This document shows positions 1-8,618 of a stretch of DNA of 36,449 nucleotides, in pieces. The notes beneath the pieces are model-generated. The model was not told the origin of the DNA. It did no database searches and worked only from the letters and a program-made list of their open reading frames with translations. Numbering within the stretch: position 1 is the first letter of the stretch; each line of letters begins with the position of its first letter. The translations under genes and the position numbers were made by a program. The stretch lies in contig CAKTQR010000022.1 in NCBI GenBank assembly GCA_934597175.1, forward strand, positions 1 to 36,449, given 5' to 3'. Source of the DNA: an uncultured Oscillospiraceae bacterium. Lineage in GTDB: Bacteria > Bacillota > Clostridia > Oscillospirales > Oscillospiraceae.

Positions 1-533
1 GAGAAAATGCCTTGACTGGAAACTCCCGTTTGAGTCGTTTAATGACGCCCTGTTGCACTTGACTTGACAACGCAAGTTGCCGAAAGAAAAGTTTTTTCAA
101 TAGCGAACGAACGCTTTGGCTATTCGTAATTGCGGCAGCCCGAATCGCAACATAAAGTGAACTTTCGGTGCGTCCATTCGCCCATCAAGATAACGCATGC
201 TTTCTAAAGCCACCCTTTGGAATCCCGGTACGGGGTATCGGTGCACCGGTCGTTTTAACTGCGGAGGTTTAACATGGTGCGAATAGCTTTCGGTGCGCCG
301 ACGGATTGATGTGCCGACATAATCGCACGCACTTGCCATTTATTAACTTTTCTTTGTTTCGCCGAAAGAAAAGTTACAAAAGAAACTCGACCAAAGGCGT
401 TTAACCACCCTTTGGGATCCCGGTACGGGGTATCGGTGCAGCGGTCGATTTCACTGCGGTGGTTTAACATGGTGCGAGTAGCTTTCGGTGCGCCCGTTTA
501 ACAGGCTGCGTCGGTTAGGCAGGTGCGAGTAAT

Positions 534-637
534 TTGCAGTGTACCGATAGGTTGATGTACGGACTAAACTTTAGCACACGCTCACCGGTCGGGATACCGC
601 AAAAACGAGCAGCAATAGCGTGAGTGCGTATTGAAAA
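534..637 (+). repeat. 104-bp direct repeat, copy 1
   Basis: By eye this is identical over 104 bases to 821-924. It runs from TTGCAGTGTACCGATAGG to GTGCGTATTGAAAA. It contains CTCACCGGTCGGGATACCGC. No coding potential is evident. Perfect identity 183 bp apart suggests recent duplication or gene conversion inside the repeat field. Confidence 0.9.
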
Positions 638-820
638 GCCGCCCTTTGGAATCCCGGTACGGGGTATCGGTGCACCGGTCTACCGGACTGCGGAGGTTTA
701 ATCCTCTGCGAGTAACTTTCGGTGCGCCCCATTTAAACAAACTGCGTCAGTCAGTTGGGTGCGAGTAGCTTTCGGTGCGCCCGTTTAACGGACTGCGTCG
801 GTCAGATAGGTGCGAGAAGC

Positions 821-924
821 TTGCAGTGTACCGATAGGTTGATGTACGGACTAAACTTTAGCACACGCTCACCGGTCGGGATACCGCAAAAACGAGCAGC
901 AATAGCGTGAGTGCGTATTGAAAA
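821..924 (+). repeat. 104-bp direct repeat, copy 2
   Basis: Identical to 534-637. The end motif GCGTATTGAAAA recurs twice more just downstream (about 968-990), showing that the unit is also broken into smaller repeats. Confidence 0.9.
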
Positions 925-1094
925 ACCGGTCGGGCTACAGCAGTAACGACTAGCAGAAGCGTTGATGCGTATTGAAAAAGCGTATTGAAAATTAAGTGAG
1001 GGATGGGCGTCGCAGGCAAGGCGGGGCGTGACGGGAATACCGTTGTGTATTTCCCAGCGCTCCAACGCAGCATGCGGCGGTCATAACCGCTTAA

Positions 1095-1787
1095 TCACAT
1101 CGTCAAAGCCAATGCATACGCATTAAAGCTCATATGGAAGAAGATGCTCGTCCAGATGCTGCCGGTTTTTTCGTAGACCCAGCAGAGGGAGAACGAGGCG
1201 GGGATGTAGGGGATGGCGTAGAGCAGGTAGCTTACATCCTGAGCGGCAAAGGCGTATTGCCAGACATGGTAGACGCAAAACAGCACGATGCTCAGCACAT
1301 AGGCGACATAGCGGTTTTTGCGGTAAAAGCCGCAGAAGAAGCCGCCTCGGAAGATGCACTCCTCGACGACGGGCGCAAGGAACACGGTCATGGCGACGAT
1401 AGCGCCCCTGTCCTGCCGGAGCATGTCGTCGATGGCGGAGTCGTTGGGGTTGCTGTCGGCAATGCCGAGCCAGTTCACGACAAAGCTCATCACGAACGCC
1501 AGCACGAAGTAGATGCCCCAGCCGATGACGAAGGTCACGAAGTTGCTCCACAGCCTGTCGAGCAGCGGGTCAAACTGCGTGCGCAGGAACTTTCCCAAAA
1601 ACACGAAGGTCAAGACGGCGCTCGTGATGTAATAGGTCAGATTCAGCTGCGCATCGGTCATGAGCCCGGGCAGCTTTATGGACACTATGCCGATGAGCAC
1701 GGGGAACAGCACCACATGCAGCGCAAACATGATCATTGCACCCCAGAACTCGCTCTTTTTCATGTTCATATACCAGGGCAGAGCCAT
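1095..1787 (-). CDS. CPBP-family intramembrane metalloprotease (Abi-like)
   Basis: A 230-residue polytopic membrane protein with hydrophobic segments near 15-40, 50-66, 82-108, 128-142, 160-180 and 186-204. The CPBP/Rce1-like signature is complete: EE at 142-143 with R147 (EECIFRG), H174 in the next segment, and HMSFN (H218, N222) near the C terminus. Family members are membrane glutamic proteases related to Rce1 CAAX proteases; the substrate cannot be predicted. It starts one base after the mutS stop codon and its ribosome site (GAGGGG) lies in the last codons of mutS, so translation is probably coupled. A later start at Met7 or Met9 is less likely because it would lose this site. There is no obvious link to mismatch repair beyond cotranscription. 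Confidence 0.85.
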   Translation of the reverse strand: MALPWYMNMKKSEFWGAMIMFALHVVLFPVLIGIVSIKLPGLMTDAQLNLTYYITSAVLTFVFLGKFLRTQFDPLLDRLWSNFVTFVIGWGIYFVLAFVMSFVVNWLGIADSNPNDSAIDDMLRQDRGAIVAMTVFLAPVVEECIFRGGFFCGFYRKNRYVAYVLSIVLFCVYHVWQYAFAAQDVSYLLYAIPYIPASFSLCWVYEKTGSIWTSIFFHMSFNAYALALTM

Positions 1788-1788
1788 G

Positions 1789-4395
1789 TTATCCCCTCGC
1801 TTTCTGCTGAAGCTCGCTTAGAATGTTGAGCGCCTCGAGCGGCGTGACGGAATTTATGTCCAGCGCCCGCAAGCGCTTTGCGACCTCGTCGCTGCCGACA
1901 TCGGCAAGGCTTATCTGGTCGGTCTCGACCTTTTTCTCGACGGTGAGCTCGCTCTTTCCGGCTTCGAGCTCGCTGAGATAATTTTTCGCCTTGGCGATGA
2001 CATTGTCCGGCACGCCGGCGAGCTTTGCGACCTCGATGCCGTAGCTGTCGTCGGCAGAGCCGGGGACGATCTTTCGCAGGAACACGAGCGTGCCGCCCTG
2101 CTTTTTGGCGCTTATCGAGTAATTATGTACGCCGTCTATCGCACCCTCGAGTGCCGACAGCTCATGATAATGCGTTGCGAACATCGTCTTTGCGCCGAGC
2201 TTGCGCTTGTCGGCGCAGTATTCGAGCACGGCTCTTGCTATCGCCATACCGTCGTAGGTGGAAGTTCCTCGGCCTATCTCGTCTAAAATGAGCAGGCTCG
2301 AGCTCGTTGCATAGCGCAGGATGTTTGCGACCTCGCTCATTTCGAGCATGAAGGTCGACTGCCCGGAGGCGAGGTCATCCGATGCGCCGATGCGGGTGAA
2401 TACCCTGTCGACAACGCCGATGACGGCGCTTTTTGCCGGGACGAACGAGCCTATCTGCGCCATGAGCACGATGAGCGCCGTCTGCCGCATGTAGGTCGAT
2501 TTGCCCGCCATGTTAGGGCCGGTGACGATGGCGACACGGTTGGTGTCGCAGTTTAAGTGCGTGTCATTCGGGACGAACATGATATCGCTGACCGACTGCT
2601 CGACAACGGGGTGTCTGCCCTCGGTGATTATAAGCTCGCCGGAGGCGTCGACCTCGGGCATGCAGTAATCATTGCGCACAGCGACCTCGGCAAACGAGCA
2701 CAGCACATCAAGCTGCGCAACGGCGTCGGCGCTGTCCTGCACCTCGCCGACAAAGGCGGCTATCTTGCCGCAGACCTCCATGAATATCTCATACTCGAGC
2801 TGCTTTATGCGGTCGGTCGCATTGAGCAGGGTGTTCTCAAGCTCCTTGAGCTCCTGCGTGAAGTAGCGCTCGTTGGAAACGAGGGTCTGCTTTCTGATAT
2901 AATCGTCCGGCAGGGTGACATCGCCTGCGGATTTGGGCACATCGATATAATACCCGAACACCTTGTTGTAGCCTATCTTGAGCTTCTTTATGCCGGTGCG
3001 CTCCCGCTCCCGGGCCTCGAGCTCGGCAACGGCCTGAGCGCCGTTATCCCGCAGCTCACGAAGCCTGTCGACCTCACGGGAGTAGCCCTTGCGCAGGATG
3101 CCGCCCTCACGGATCGAGAACGGGGGATCGTCGCAGATCGCCCAGTCGACACGCATGACTATCTTCTCAAGCTGATTCATCCCGGCAATCTGCCGCAGGG
3201 CCGAGCTTTTAAAGCCCTTTAAAAGTCCGCACAGCTTGGGAAGCGCACGGGCGCACTCGCCCAGCGCAAGAAGGTCCTTGCCGTTTGCCGTGCCGTAGAC
3301 GACACGGCCTATAAGCCTTTGCATATCGCCGATGCCACGCATGGCCTCGATGAGCTCGCCACGGGTGACATTGTCCTTCACAAGCTCGTCAACGGCGGCG
3401 AGGCGTTTTTTTATCGCCACCGGGGACAGCAGCGGCCTCTCTATCCACGAGCGCAGCATCCTGCCGCCCATGGGGGTGCGGGTCTTGTCGAGCACCCACA
3501 AAAGCGAGCCACGCTTTTCGCCGGTGCGCTGCGCCTCGGTGAGCTCTAATGAGCGCCTTGTCGCCCAGTCAAGCTCCATGAACTTCTCCTCGGAGAGAAA
3601 CTCGATGCAGCGGATGTGCCCCATGTCGAGCTTCTGCGTCTCGTCAAGATACTTCATCAGCGCACCGCCGGCGCACACGGCGAGGGGTCTACCCTCCATG
3701 TTTATCTCCTCGAGCTTCTGCACATCAAACTGCTTGCGCAGTCTTATCGAGCAGGGGCGGAACTCATAGTCCTTGCCGCCCATCTCGACCATGCTGTGCA
3801 GGCGCTTTGCGGCAAACTCGGGGATGCGCTTTGTCTCGGCGGCATCCTTGTTCATGATGACCTCACGGGGCTCAAAGCGCCCAAGCTCGTTGAGGATATG
3901 ATTCACCGCATCCTCCTCGTAGCTTGCGACGCAAAACTCGCCCGTGGTTATATCGCAGACCGCAACGCCGCCACGGTCGCCGTCGGCCTCGTAGTAGACA
4001 GAGCACAGGTAGTTGCTCTTGCCCTCCTCGAGCATGGCGGCATCCGTGACCGTGCCGGGGGTGACGATGCGGATGACATCACGCTTAACCAGGCCCTTTG
4101 CCGTTGCGGGGTCTTCTATCTGCTCGCAGATGGCGACCTTGTAGCCCTTTGCGATGAGCTTTGCGATATACGACGGCGAGCTGTGGTACGGAACGCCGCA
4201 CATGGGCGTGCGCAGCGTGGGGTCTGACACCGAGCGGTCACGGGTCGTCAGCGCAAGGTCGAGCTCCTTTGACGCAATTTTTGCGTCCTCGTCGAACATT
4301 TCGTAAAAGTCGCCGAGGCGGAAAAACAGCAGGCAGTCCTTGTGCTTTTCCTTTATCTCATTGTACTGTCTTTTCATCGGTGTGAGCTCAGCCAC
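1789..4395 (-). CDS. mutS: DNA mismatch repair protein MutS
   Basis: MutS binds mismatches and small loops and, as an ATP-driven clamp, recruits MutL. The protein is 868 residues, a usual length. The N-terminal mismatch-reading motif is present (GDFYEMF, intercalating Phe30 and Glu32), followed by connector, lever and clamp regions and the ABC-type ATPase: Walker A GPNMAGKST at 626-634 and Walker B/signature DEIGRGTSTYDG. The first in-frame GTG (4404) lies inside the Shine-Dalgarno AAGGAGGTG. The GTG at 4395, eight bases after GGAGG, gives the family-typical start MAELTPMKRQY and is preferred. It lies downstream of miaB and a small membrane protein gene on the same strand, as in many clostridia, but mutL is on the opposite strand. 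Confidence 0.97.
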   Translation of the reverse strand: MAELTPMKRQYNEIKEKHKDCLLFFRLGDFYEMFDEDAKIASKELDLALTTRDRSVSDPTLRTPMCGVPYHSSPSYIAKLIAKGYKVAICEQIEDPATAKGLVKRDVIRIVTPGTVTDAAMLEEGKSNYLCSVYYEADGDRGGVAVCDITTGEFCVASYEEDAVNHILNELGRFEPREVIMNKDAAETKRIPEFAAKRLHSMVEMGGKDYEFRPCSIRLRKQFDVQKLEEINMEGRPLAVCAGGALMKYLDETQKLDMGHIRCIEFLSEEKFMELDWATRRSLELTEAQRTGEKRGSLLWVLDKTRTPMGGRMLRSWIERPLLSPVAIKKRLAAVDELVKDNVTRGELIEAMRGIGDMQRLIGRVVYGTANGKDLLALGECARALPKLCGLLKGFKSSALRQIAGMNQLEKIVMRVDWAICDDPPFSIREGGILRKGYSREVDRLRELRDNGAQAVAELEARERERTGIKKLKIGYNKVFGYYIDVPKSAGDVTLPDDYIRKQTLVSNERYFTQELKELENTLLNATDRIKQLEYEIFMEVCGKIAAFVGEVQDSADAVAQLDVLCSFAEVAVRNDYCMPEVDASGELIITEGRHPVVEQSVSDIMFVPNDTHLNCDTNRVAIVTGPNMAGKSTYMRQTALIVLMAQIGSFVPAKSAVIGVVDRVFTRIGASDDLASGQSTFMLEMSEVANILRYATSSSLLILDEIGRGTSTYDGMAIARAVLEYCADKRKLGAKTMFATHYHELSALEGAIDGVHNYSISAKKQGGTLVFLRKIVPGSADDSYGIEVAKLAGVPDNVIAKAKNYLSELEAGKSELTVEKKVETDQISLADVGSDEVAKRLRALDINSVTPLEALNILSELQQKARG

Positions 4396-4413
4396 GGCGC
4401 ACACCTCCTTATC

Positions 4414-4959
4414 TTATCTTGCTTTTTTTGCCGCCTTTTCGGCGTTCATGTATGCTTTGAAGCGGTCGGGGAGATAGGTCATGAACTCCTCCCAGGTGTT
4501 ATATGCGTAGTTAAAGTAAAACACGCCCTCTTTTACATGCTCGGGAAACTCCTTGCGCTCTGCCGGAGTGAGCTTATGGTCGGAGGCGTAGACCCAGTAG
4601 GCAAAGCGGGTCTTTTCGATGCCGCACTCGACGCAGTCAGACCACCTGAGGGTATAGTGCTTTGCATCGGGGGCGTTGGAGACCCGGAAGATGATGCCGC
4701 CCTCGTAGAAGGATATGTTTGCGTAGCCGAAGGTATTGTCGGAAATGAGCCTTATGCCGAACATCCAGATGAACATGACGATGCCGATTATAATGCTCGC
4801 TCCCATGAGCGTTTTGTTGCCGTTTATGATGGTGACGATGAGCGTTATTATCGCCGCAAGCTCCATGACCATGGCGAAAATGAACGCACCCTTTATGAAT
4901 CCCGAGCCGAAGCGCAGCGACTGCGTCACCTGATATCTTTTAAGCTTTTTGTTATCCAT
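4414..4959 (-). CDS. Two-span membrane protein of unknown function
   Basis: A 181-residue protein that I do not recognise. Residues 21-46 and 52-72 form two strongly hydrophobic segments. The following ~105 residues look like a cytosolic beta-rich domain (FGYANISFYEGGIIFRVSN, then YTLRWSDCVECGI), which resembles in pattern the membrane-anchored PH-like or YcxB-like domains. The C terminus is basic (AEKAAKKAR). A clear ribosome site (AGGAG) precedes the ATG. It lies between miaB (15 bases after its stop) and mutS (18 bases before its start), so it is almost certainly in one operon with them. Function is not predictable; the PH-like fold is a guess from pattern only. Confidence 0.8.
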   Translation of the reverse strand: MDNKKLKRYQVTQSLRFGSGFIKGAFIFAMVMELAAIITLIVTIINGNKTLMGASIIIGIVMFIWMFGIRLISDNTFGYANISFYEGGIIFRVSNAPDAKHYTLRWSDCVECGIEKTRFAYWVYASDHKLTPAERKEFPEHVKEGVFYFNYAYNTWEEFMTYLPDRFKAYMNAEKAAKKAR

Positions 4960-4974
4960 TTTACTCTCCTAAAA

Positions 4975-6387
4975 TTACTTTATCTCGCCGTACAGCGCCC
5001 ATGTGTTGCCGGAGCTTATCTTCACATCAATGAATTTGCCGATGAGGCTCTCGTCGCCCTTTAAATGCACGAGCCTGCCGCCGTTTGTGCGGGAGGAAAG
5101 GTTATATTCAGTCTTTCCCGTCACGCCATCGACGAGAACACGCATGGTCCTGCCGATATACTCGGCGTGCTTTTCGGCGGAAATGCGGTTGGCGGTTTCA
5201 AGCAGCTTATCAAAGCGCACCTGCTTTTGCTCCCTCGTTGCAGCATCCGGCATCTTTGCCGCCGGCGTGCCGACACGCTTGGAGTAGATAAAGGTGAACA
5301 TCGCATCGTAGCGCACCTTTTCGCACAGCTTAACGGTGTCCTCGAACTCCTCGTCCGTCTCGCCGGGGAAGCCGACGATTATATCCGTCGTGAGAACGAG
5401 GTCGGGCATGTAGCTTCGTGCAAGCTCGACCTGCTTTAGGTACTTTTCTGCCGTGTAGCGGCGATTCATCGCCTCAAGCACACGGTCGTTGCCCGCCTGC
5501 ACGGGCAGGTGCAGCTGGTGGGCGCACTTTTCGCACTCGGCCATCGTTTTAAACAGCTTCTCCGTTGCATCCTTGGGGTGGCTCGTCATGAATCTTATGA
5601 GAAATTCGCCCGGTATTTCGTTGACCATGGCGATAAGATCCGCAAAATCGACATTGCAGTCAAGATCCTTGCCGTAGGAGTTTACATTCTGGCCGAGCAG
5701 GGTAATGTCCTTGTACCCCTCGGCGATGAGTTCCCGTGCCTCGGCGACAATGTCCTCCGGTCTGCGGCTGCGCTCACGGCCTCGCACATACGGCACGACG
5801 CAGTAGGTGCAGAAGTTGTTGCAGCCGTACATAATAGACAGCCACGCCTTGACCTTGCCGTCACGCTTAAGCGGCATGCCCTCGGTGACATAGCCGTCGC
5901 AGCGCTCGGTTGCAAACACCCGCTTTTTGCCCGTCATGACCTTCATGAGCAGCTCCGGGAAGTGCCACAGGTCGTGCGGTCCGAAAACGAGGTCGACAAC
6001 GGGGTAGGACTTCTTAATTTTCTCCGCCATATGCTCCTGCTGCACCATGCAGCCGCACACGGCGATTATCTGCCCGGGCTTTGCCTTTTTGCTGTGGTTA
6101 AGCTGCCCGACATTGCCGAGAACACGCATCTCGGCGTGCTCACGCACGGCGCAGGTGTTCACGACGATGATATCCGCCGAAAACTCGTCCTGCGTGAAGG
6201 CGCAGCCCATCTCGGCAAGATAGCCGCGCAGCTTCTCGGAGTCTGCCTCATTTTGCTGGCAGCCGTAGGTGTCGACCATCGCAAGGGGCTGCCCGCCGCC
6301 GTCTGTGAGTATCTCACGGATGCGCTCGCAGATAGCCTCCTGCGCACGGATATTTTCAATGCTTATCTCTTTTCTCTCGTATGCCAT
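4975..6387 (-). CDS. miaB: tRNA-2-methylthio-N6-dimethylallyladenosine synthase MiaB
   Basis: A radical-SAM methylthiotransferase that adds the 2-methylthio group to i6A37 of tRNAs reading UNN codons. The 470 residues contain the N-terminal UPF0004 domain with its cluster cysteines (C43 in TYGCQQNE, C79 in VNTCAVRE, C113 in CGCMVQQ), the radical-SAM CxxxCxxC at C189, C193 and C196 (YGCNNFCTYC), and a C-terminal TRAM domain (about 400-470). Its substrate is made by MiaA, encoded at 8619 on the other strand. The ribosome site AAAGGA is about 10 bases upstream. The promoter must lie in or next to element A (6424-6709); TCGACT and TATTTT spaced by 17 bases on the minus strand are a weak candidate. 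Confidence 0.97.
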   Translation of the reverse strand: MAYERKEISIENIRAQEAICERIREILTDGGGQPLAMVDTYGCQQNEADSEKLRGYLAEMGCAFTQDEFSADIIVVNTCAVREHAEMRVLGNVGQLNHSKKAKPGQIIAVCGCMVQQEHMAEKIKKSYPVVDLVFGPHDLWHFPELLMKVMTGKKRVFATERCDGYVTEGMPLKRDGKVKAWLSIMYGCNNFCTYCVVPYVRGRERSRRPEDIVAEARELIAEGYKDITLLGQNVNSYGKDLDCNVDFADLIAMVNEIPGEFLIRFMTSHPKDATEKLFKTMAECEKCAHQLHLPVQAGNDRVLEAMNRRYTAEKYLKQVELARSYMPDLVLTTDIIVGFPGETDEEFEDTVKLCEKVRYDAMFTFIYSKRVGTPAAKMPDAATREQKQVRFDKLLETANRISAEKHAEYIGRTMRVLVDGVTGKTEYNLSSRTNGGRLVHLKGDESLIGKFIDVKISSGNTWALYGEIK

Positions 6388-6423
6388 TTTGTCAAATTCC
6401 TTTGTGGGGATAAAAATACACTC

Positions 6424-6709
6424 TAAGTTGACGGGAGTCGAACACTATCGGTTTTGGCGGGCAGATTTCCGCTCATGCTTCGCTAAACCCCTAGCCCATA
6501 TATGTCCATTATGGCCGTCGGGCTTTATCTTTGCCTGAACGAAAATATGCTCCGTCAAAACTGCAAGGCATCTGTCAGTGATGTTTTTCGAGGGATTTTC
6601 GGCTTTCTTTTGGTGTAGGCGGGCTTTTTGTGCCCGGCAAGACGAAAAAAGGCGAAAAGCACCGAAAGGGCACACTGACAGACGATAGGGTTCGGCTCCC
6701 GTCAACTTA
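6424..6709 (-). repeat. Three-way-junction element, copy A
   Basis: This 286-bp element fills most of the gap between miaB and mutL (6388-6778). Closing stem P1: ends 6424-6450 and about 6684-6709 are imperfect reverse complements (TAAGTTGACGGGAG and CTCCCGTCAACTTA). Stem P3: 6451-6460 pairs with 6552-6561 (GTTTTGGCGG / CCGTCAAAAC). Stem P2: 6572-6580 pairs with 6673-6681 (CTGTCAGTG / CACTGACAG), with a ~92-base loop that has small hairpins of its own. In element orientation (minus strand) the order is P1, P2, linker ATGCCTTGCA, P3, P1. Copies B-E have the same plan. Confidence 0.85.
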
Positions 6710-6727
6710 ATATTATCACAAAAGGTG

Positions 6728-6756
6728 TGGAACTTTCAACTAAAATAATGTATAAT
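6728..6756 (+). promoter_or_regulatory. Probable mutL promoter
   Basis: A perfect -10 TATAAT lies at 6751-6756, 22 bases before the mutL start, just outside the right end of element A. The -35 (TGGAAC, 17-bp spacer) is poor, so activity would rest mainly on the -10. Confidence 0.45.
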
Positions 6757-6778
6757 GTCATGATACGGAGGACTTAGC

Positions 6779-8617
6779 ATGACAAAGATAAACATTCTCT
6801 CTCCGCTTCTTGCGGATATGATAGCGGCGGGCGAGGTCGTGGAGCGGCCTGCCTCCGTGATAAAGGAGCTTGCGGAAAACTCCCTTGACGCAGGCGCAAA
6901 AAAGGTGACCATTGAGTTTAAAAGCGGCGGTGCGACCTATATCCGCATAACCGACGACGGCTGCGGCATGTCGCCCGAGGATGCGGGCATTGCGTTCATG
7001 CGCCATGCAACAAGTAAGCTGCACGATGAAAAAGGCCTCGAAGCCATCGGCACGATGGGCTTTCGTGGCGAGGCGCTGGCGGCTATCTCCGCCGTTTCCC
7101 GCATCGAGCTCACGACCCGTGAAAAGGGCGCTCCCGAGGGCGTCAGGGTCACCGTGCAGGCAGGCGATATAATCGACATGAGCCCCTGCGGCTGCCCCGA
7201 GGGCACGACGATAACCGTGCGGGATCTTTTCTACAACACCCCCGCTCGGCTTAAATTTTTAAAATCCGACCGCAGCGAGGCAACGGCATGCACCGCAGCG
7301 GCTTTGCGCTGCGCCCTCGGCAGACCCGAGGTGTCCGTTAAATGCATAAAAGACGGCGAGGAGGTCTTCTTCACCCCCGGCGACGGCAGAGCAGACTCCG
7401 CCGTGTACTCGCTTTTGGGGCGTGATATCGCAAGCTCCATGCTCCCGTGCACGGGGTCAAACGACGGCATTGAAGTCACGGGCTTCGTGTCCTCGCCCGC
7501 ACTCAGCCGTGGCAACCGCAGCATGCAGTATTTTTACTGCAACGGCAGGTTTATAAAGTCGCAGCTATTGCAGTCGGCGGTCGAGCAGGCGTACAGAAAC
7601 ACGCTGCTCACCGGCAGATACCCGGCGTGCACGCTGTTTATAACCTTAAAAACCAGCGCCGTCGATGTCAATGTTCACCCGGCAAAGACCGAGGTCAGAT
7701 TCTCGGACGAAAAGCGGGTCTTCGACACCGTTTATCAGACCGTCAAGGCCGCACTCGAAGCGGAGACAGAGCCCTTGGAGCTTAAAATTTCCGAGAGCAC
7801 GCAGCGCATGGTGTCGAGCCCGAAAGCGGACTTTTTCCGCTCCATGCCCGCCAGGGAGTACCGAGCCGAGTACACCCGCCCGGCAAGCGCTCCGACGCCC
7901 CGCCGTGAGCCAAATTACCCCGCACAACGCCCCACTATGCGCCCGAGTGTGAACGAGCCGTTAACAAGAACGGGGTTTTCGACGGAACGCACGGCGTTTT
8001 CAACCGAAAATGTTGAAAAAACGGTTGAAAGTGTTGAAAAAATCGCCGCTTTAAATCATCGAGTTATCGGAGAATGTCTGAATACATACATTCTTGTCGA
8101 AATTGGGGAGGAGCTGCTGCTCATAGACAAGCACGCTGCGCACGAGCGCATGATCTTTGACAGGCTCAAGGCGCAGGGCAGACAGATAATGTCGCAGACG
8201 CTTCTGACCCCCGTTATCATAAAGCCCACGCCCGAGGATGCCGAGCTTTTGGAGCAAAACGCCGGGCTTTTATCCGACCTCGGCTTTGAAATTGAGCCCT
8301 ACGGCGCAGACGCATACGCCGTCCGTGCCCTGCCCGACGACATGGAGGTCACGGAGGCCCGAGCCGCCGTGGAGGAGATATGCGACAAGCTCCGCCGTGG
8401 CGATATCGTGAGCGCAGACTCTGCCCGTGACGAGGTTTTGCACACGGTTGCATGCAAGGCGGCTATCAAGGCCGGACGCCGGCACGATATCCGTGAGCTT
8501 GAGCGCATTGCCGACGCCGTTGTGGCGGGCGAGGTCAAATACTGCCCGCACGGCCGTCCGGTCTCCGTGCGCCTCACGAAAAACGAGCTCGACAAATTTT
8601 TCAGCAGGATAGTTTAA
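6779..8617 (+). CDS. mutL: DNA mismatch repair protein MutL
   Basis: A GHKL ATPase that couples MutS mismatch recognition to strand incision. In 612 residues the N-terminal ATPase motifs are complete: E30 and N34 (KELAENSLDAG), DDGCGM at 59-64 and GFRGEAL at 94-100. The C-terminal domain has the endonuclease motif starting at D450 (DKHAAHERMIFD; usual DQHAxxExxxxE, so Lys replaces Gln and Asp replaces the last Glu), plus ACKAAIKAG and CPHGRP. A nicking MutL is therefore likely, as in most bacteria without MutH. A GGAGG site lies 7 bases before the ATG. The linker (about 400-421) is a repetitive FSTE/VEK peptide whose DNA resembles DnaA boxes. miaA follows after one base. Confidence 0.97.
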   Translation: MTKINILSPLLADMIAAGEVVERPASVIKELAENSLDAGAKKVTIEFKSGGATYIRITDDGCGMSPEDAGIAFMRHATSKLHDEKGLEAIGTMGFRGEALAAISAVSRIELTTREKGAPEGVRVTVQAGDIIDMSPCGCPEGTTITVRDLFYNTPARLKFLKSDRSEATACTAAALRCALGRPEVSVKCIKDGEEVFFTPGDGRADSAVYSLLGRDIASSMLPCTGSNDGIEVTGFVSSPALSRGNRSMQYFYCNGRFIKSQLLQSAVEQAYRNTLLTGRYPACTLFITLKTSAVDVNVHPAKTEVRFSDEKRVFDTVYQTVKAALEAETEPLELKISESTQRMVSSPKADFFRSMPAREYRAEYTRPASAPTPRREPNYPAQRPTMRPSVNEPLTRTGFSTERTAFSTENVEKTVESVEKIAALNHRVIGECLNTYILVEIGEELLLIDKHAAHERMIFDRLKAQGRQIMSQTLLTPVIIKPTPEDAELLEQNAGLLSDLGFEIEPYGADAYAVRALPDDMEVTEARAAVEEICDKLRRGDIVSADSARDEVLHTVACKAAIKAGRRHDIRELERIADAVVAGEVKYCPHGRPVSVRLTKNELDKFFSRIV

Positions 8618-8618
8618 A

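Larger units (their letters stand above)
1..1094. repeat. Left gene-free repeat field
   Basis: No convincing gene is present: all open frames are under 90 codons, overlap one another, and run through repeated DNA. The stretch is a patchwork of short repeats. A ~65-70 bp unit (CCCTTTGGAATCCCGGTACGG, then a stretch containing CGGTGCACCGG) occurs at about 211-273, 399-468 and 641-702. Copy 399-468 is bounded by GTTTAACCACC and its reverse complement. A hairpin AACTTTTCTTTG / GAAAGAAAAGTT lies at 345-374. The sub-motif CTTTCGGTGCGCC recurs several times. The same units occur at 35122-36449, so both window ends sit in one repeat family. Positions 1-200 show nothing recognisable beyond a partial hairpin arm near 80-95. 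Confidence 0.8.

Noticed and set aside
97..1073. Small open frames of 71-87 codons in the left repeat field
   Set aside because: They overlap one another, run through repeated DNA and share pieces with each other; no ribosome sites or known families.
1134..1829. 231-codon open frame antisense to the CPBP protease gene
   Set aside because: The reverse frame encodes a membrane protein with all catalytic motifs in place; the forward peptide is low-complexity and His/Glu/Asp-rich.
6445..6705. Open frame in element A whose peptide (FVQAKIKPDGHNG...) also appears in elements B and C
   Set aside because: The similarity follows from DNA repeat identity. Copies D and E break the frame with stops, there is no ribosome site, and covariation in the stems argues for structure rather than coding.
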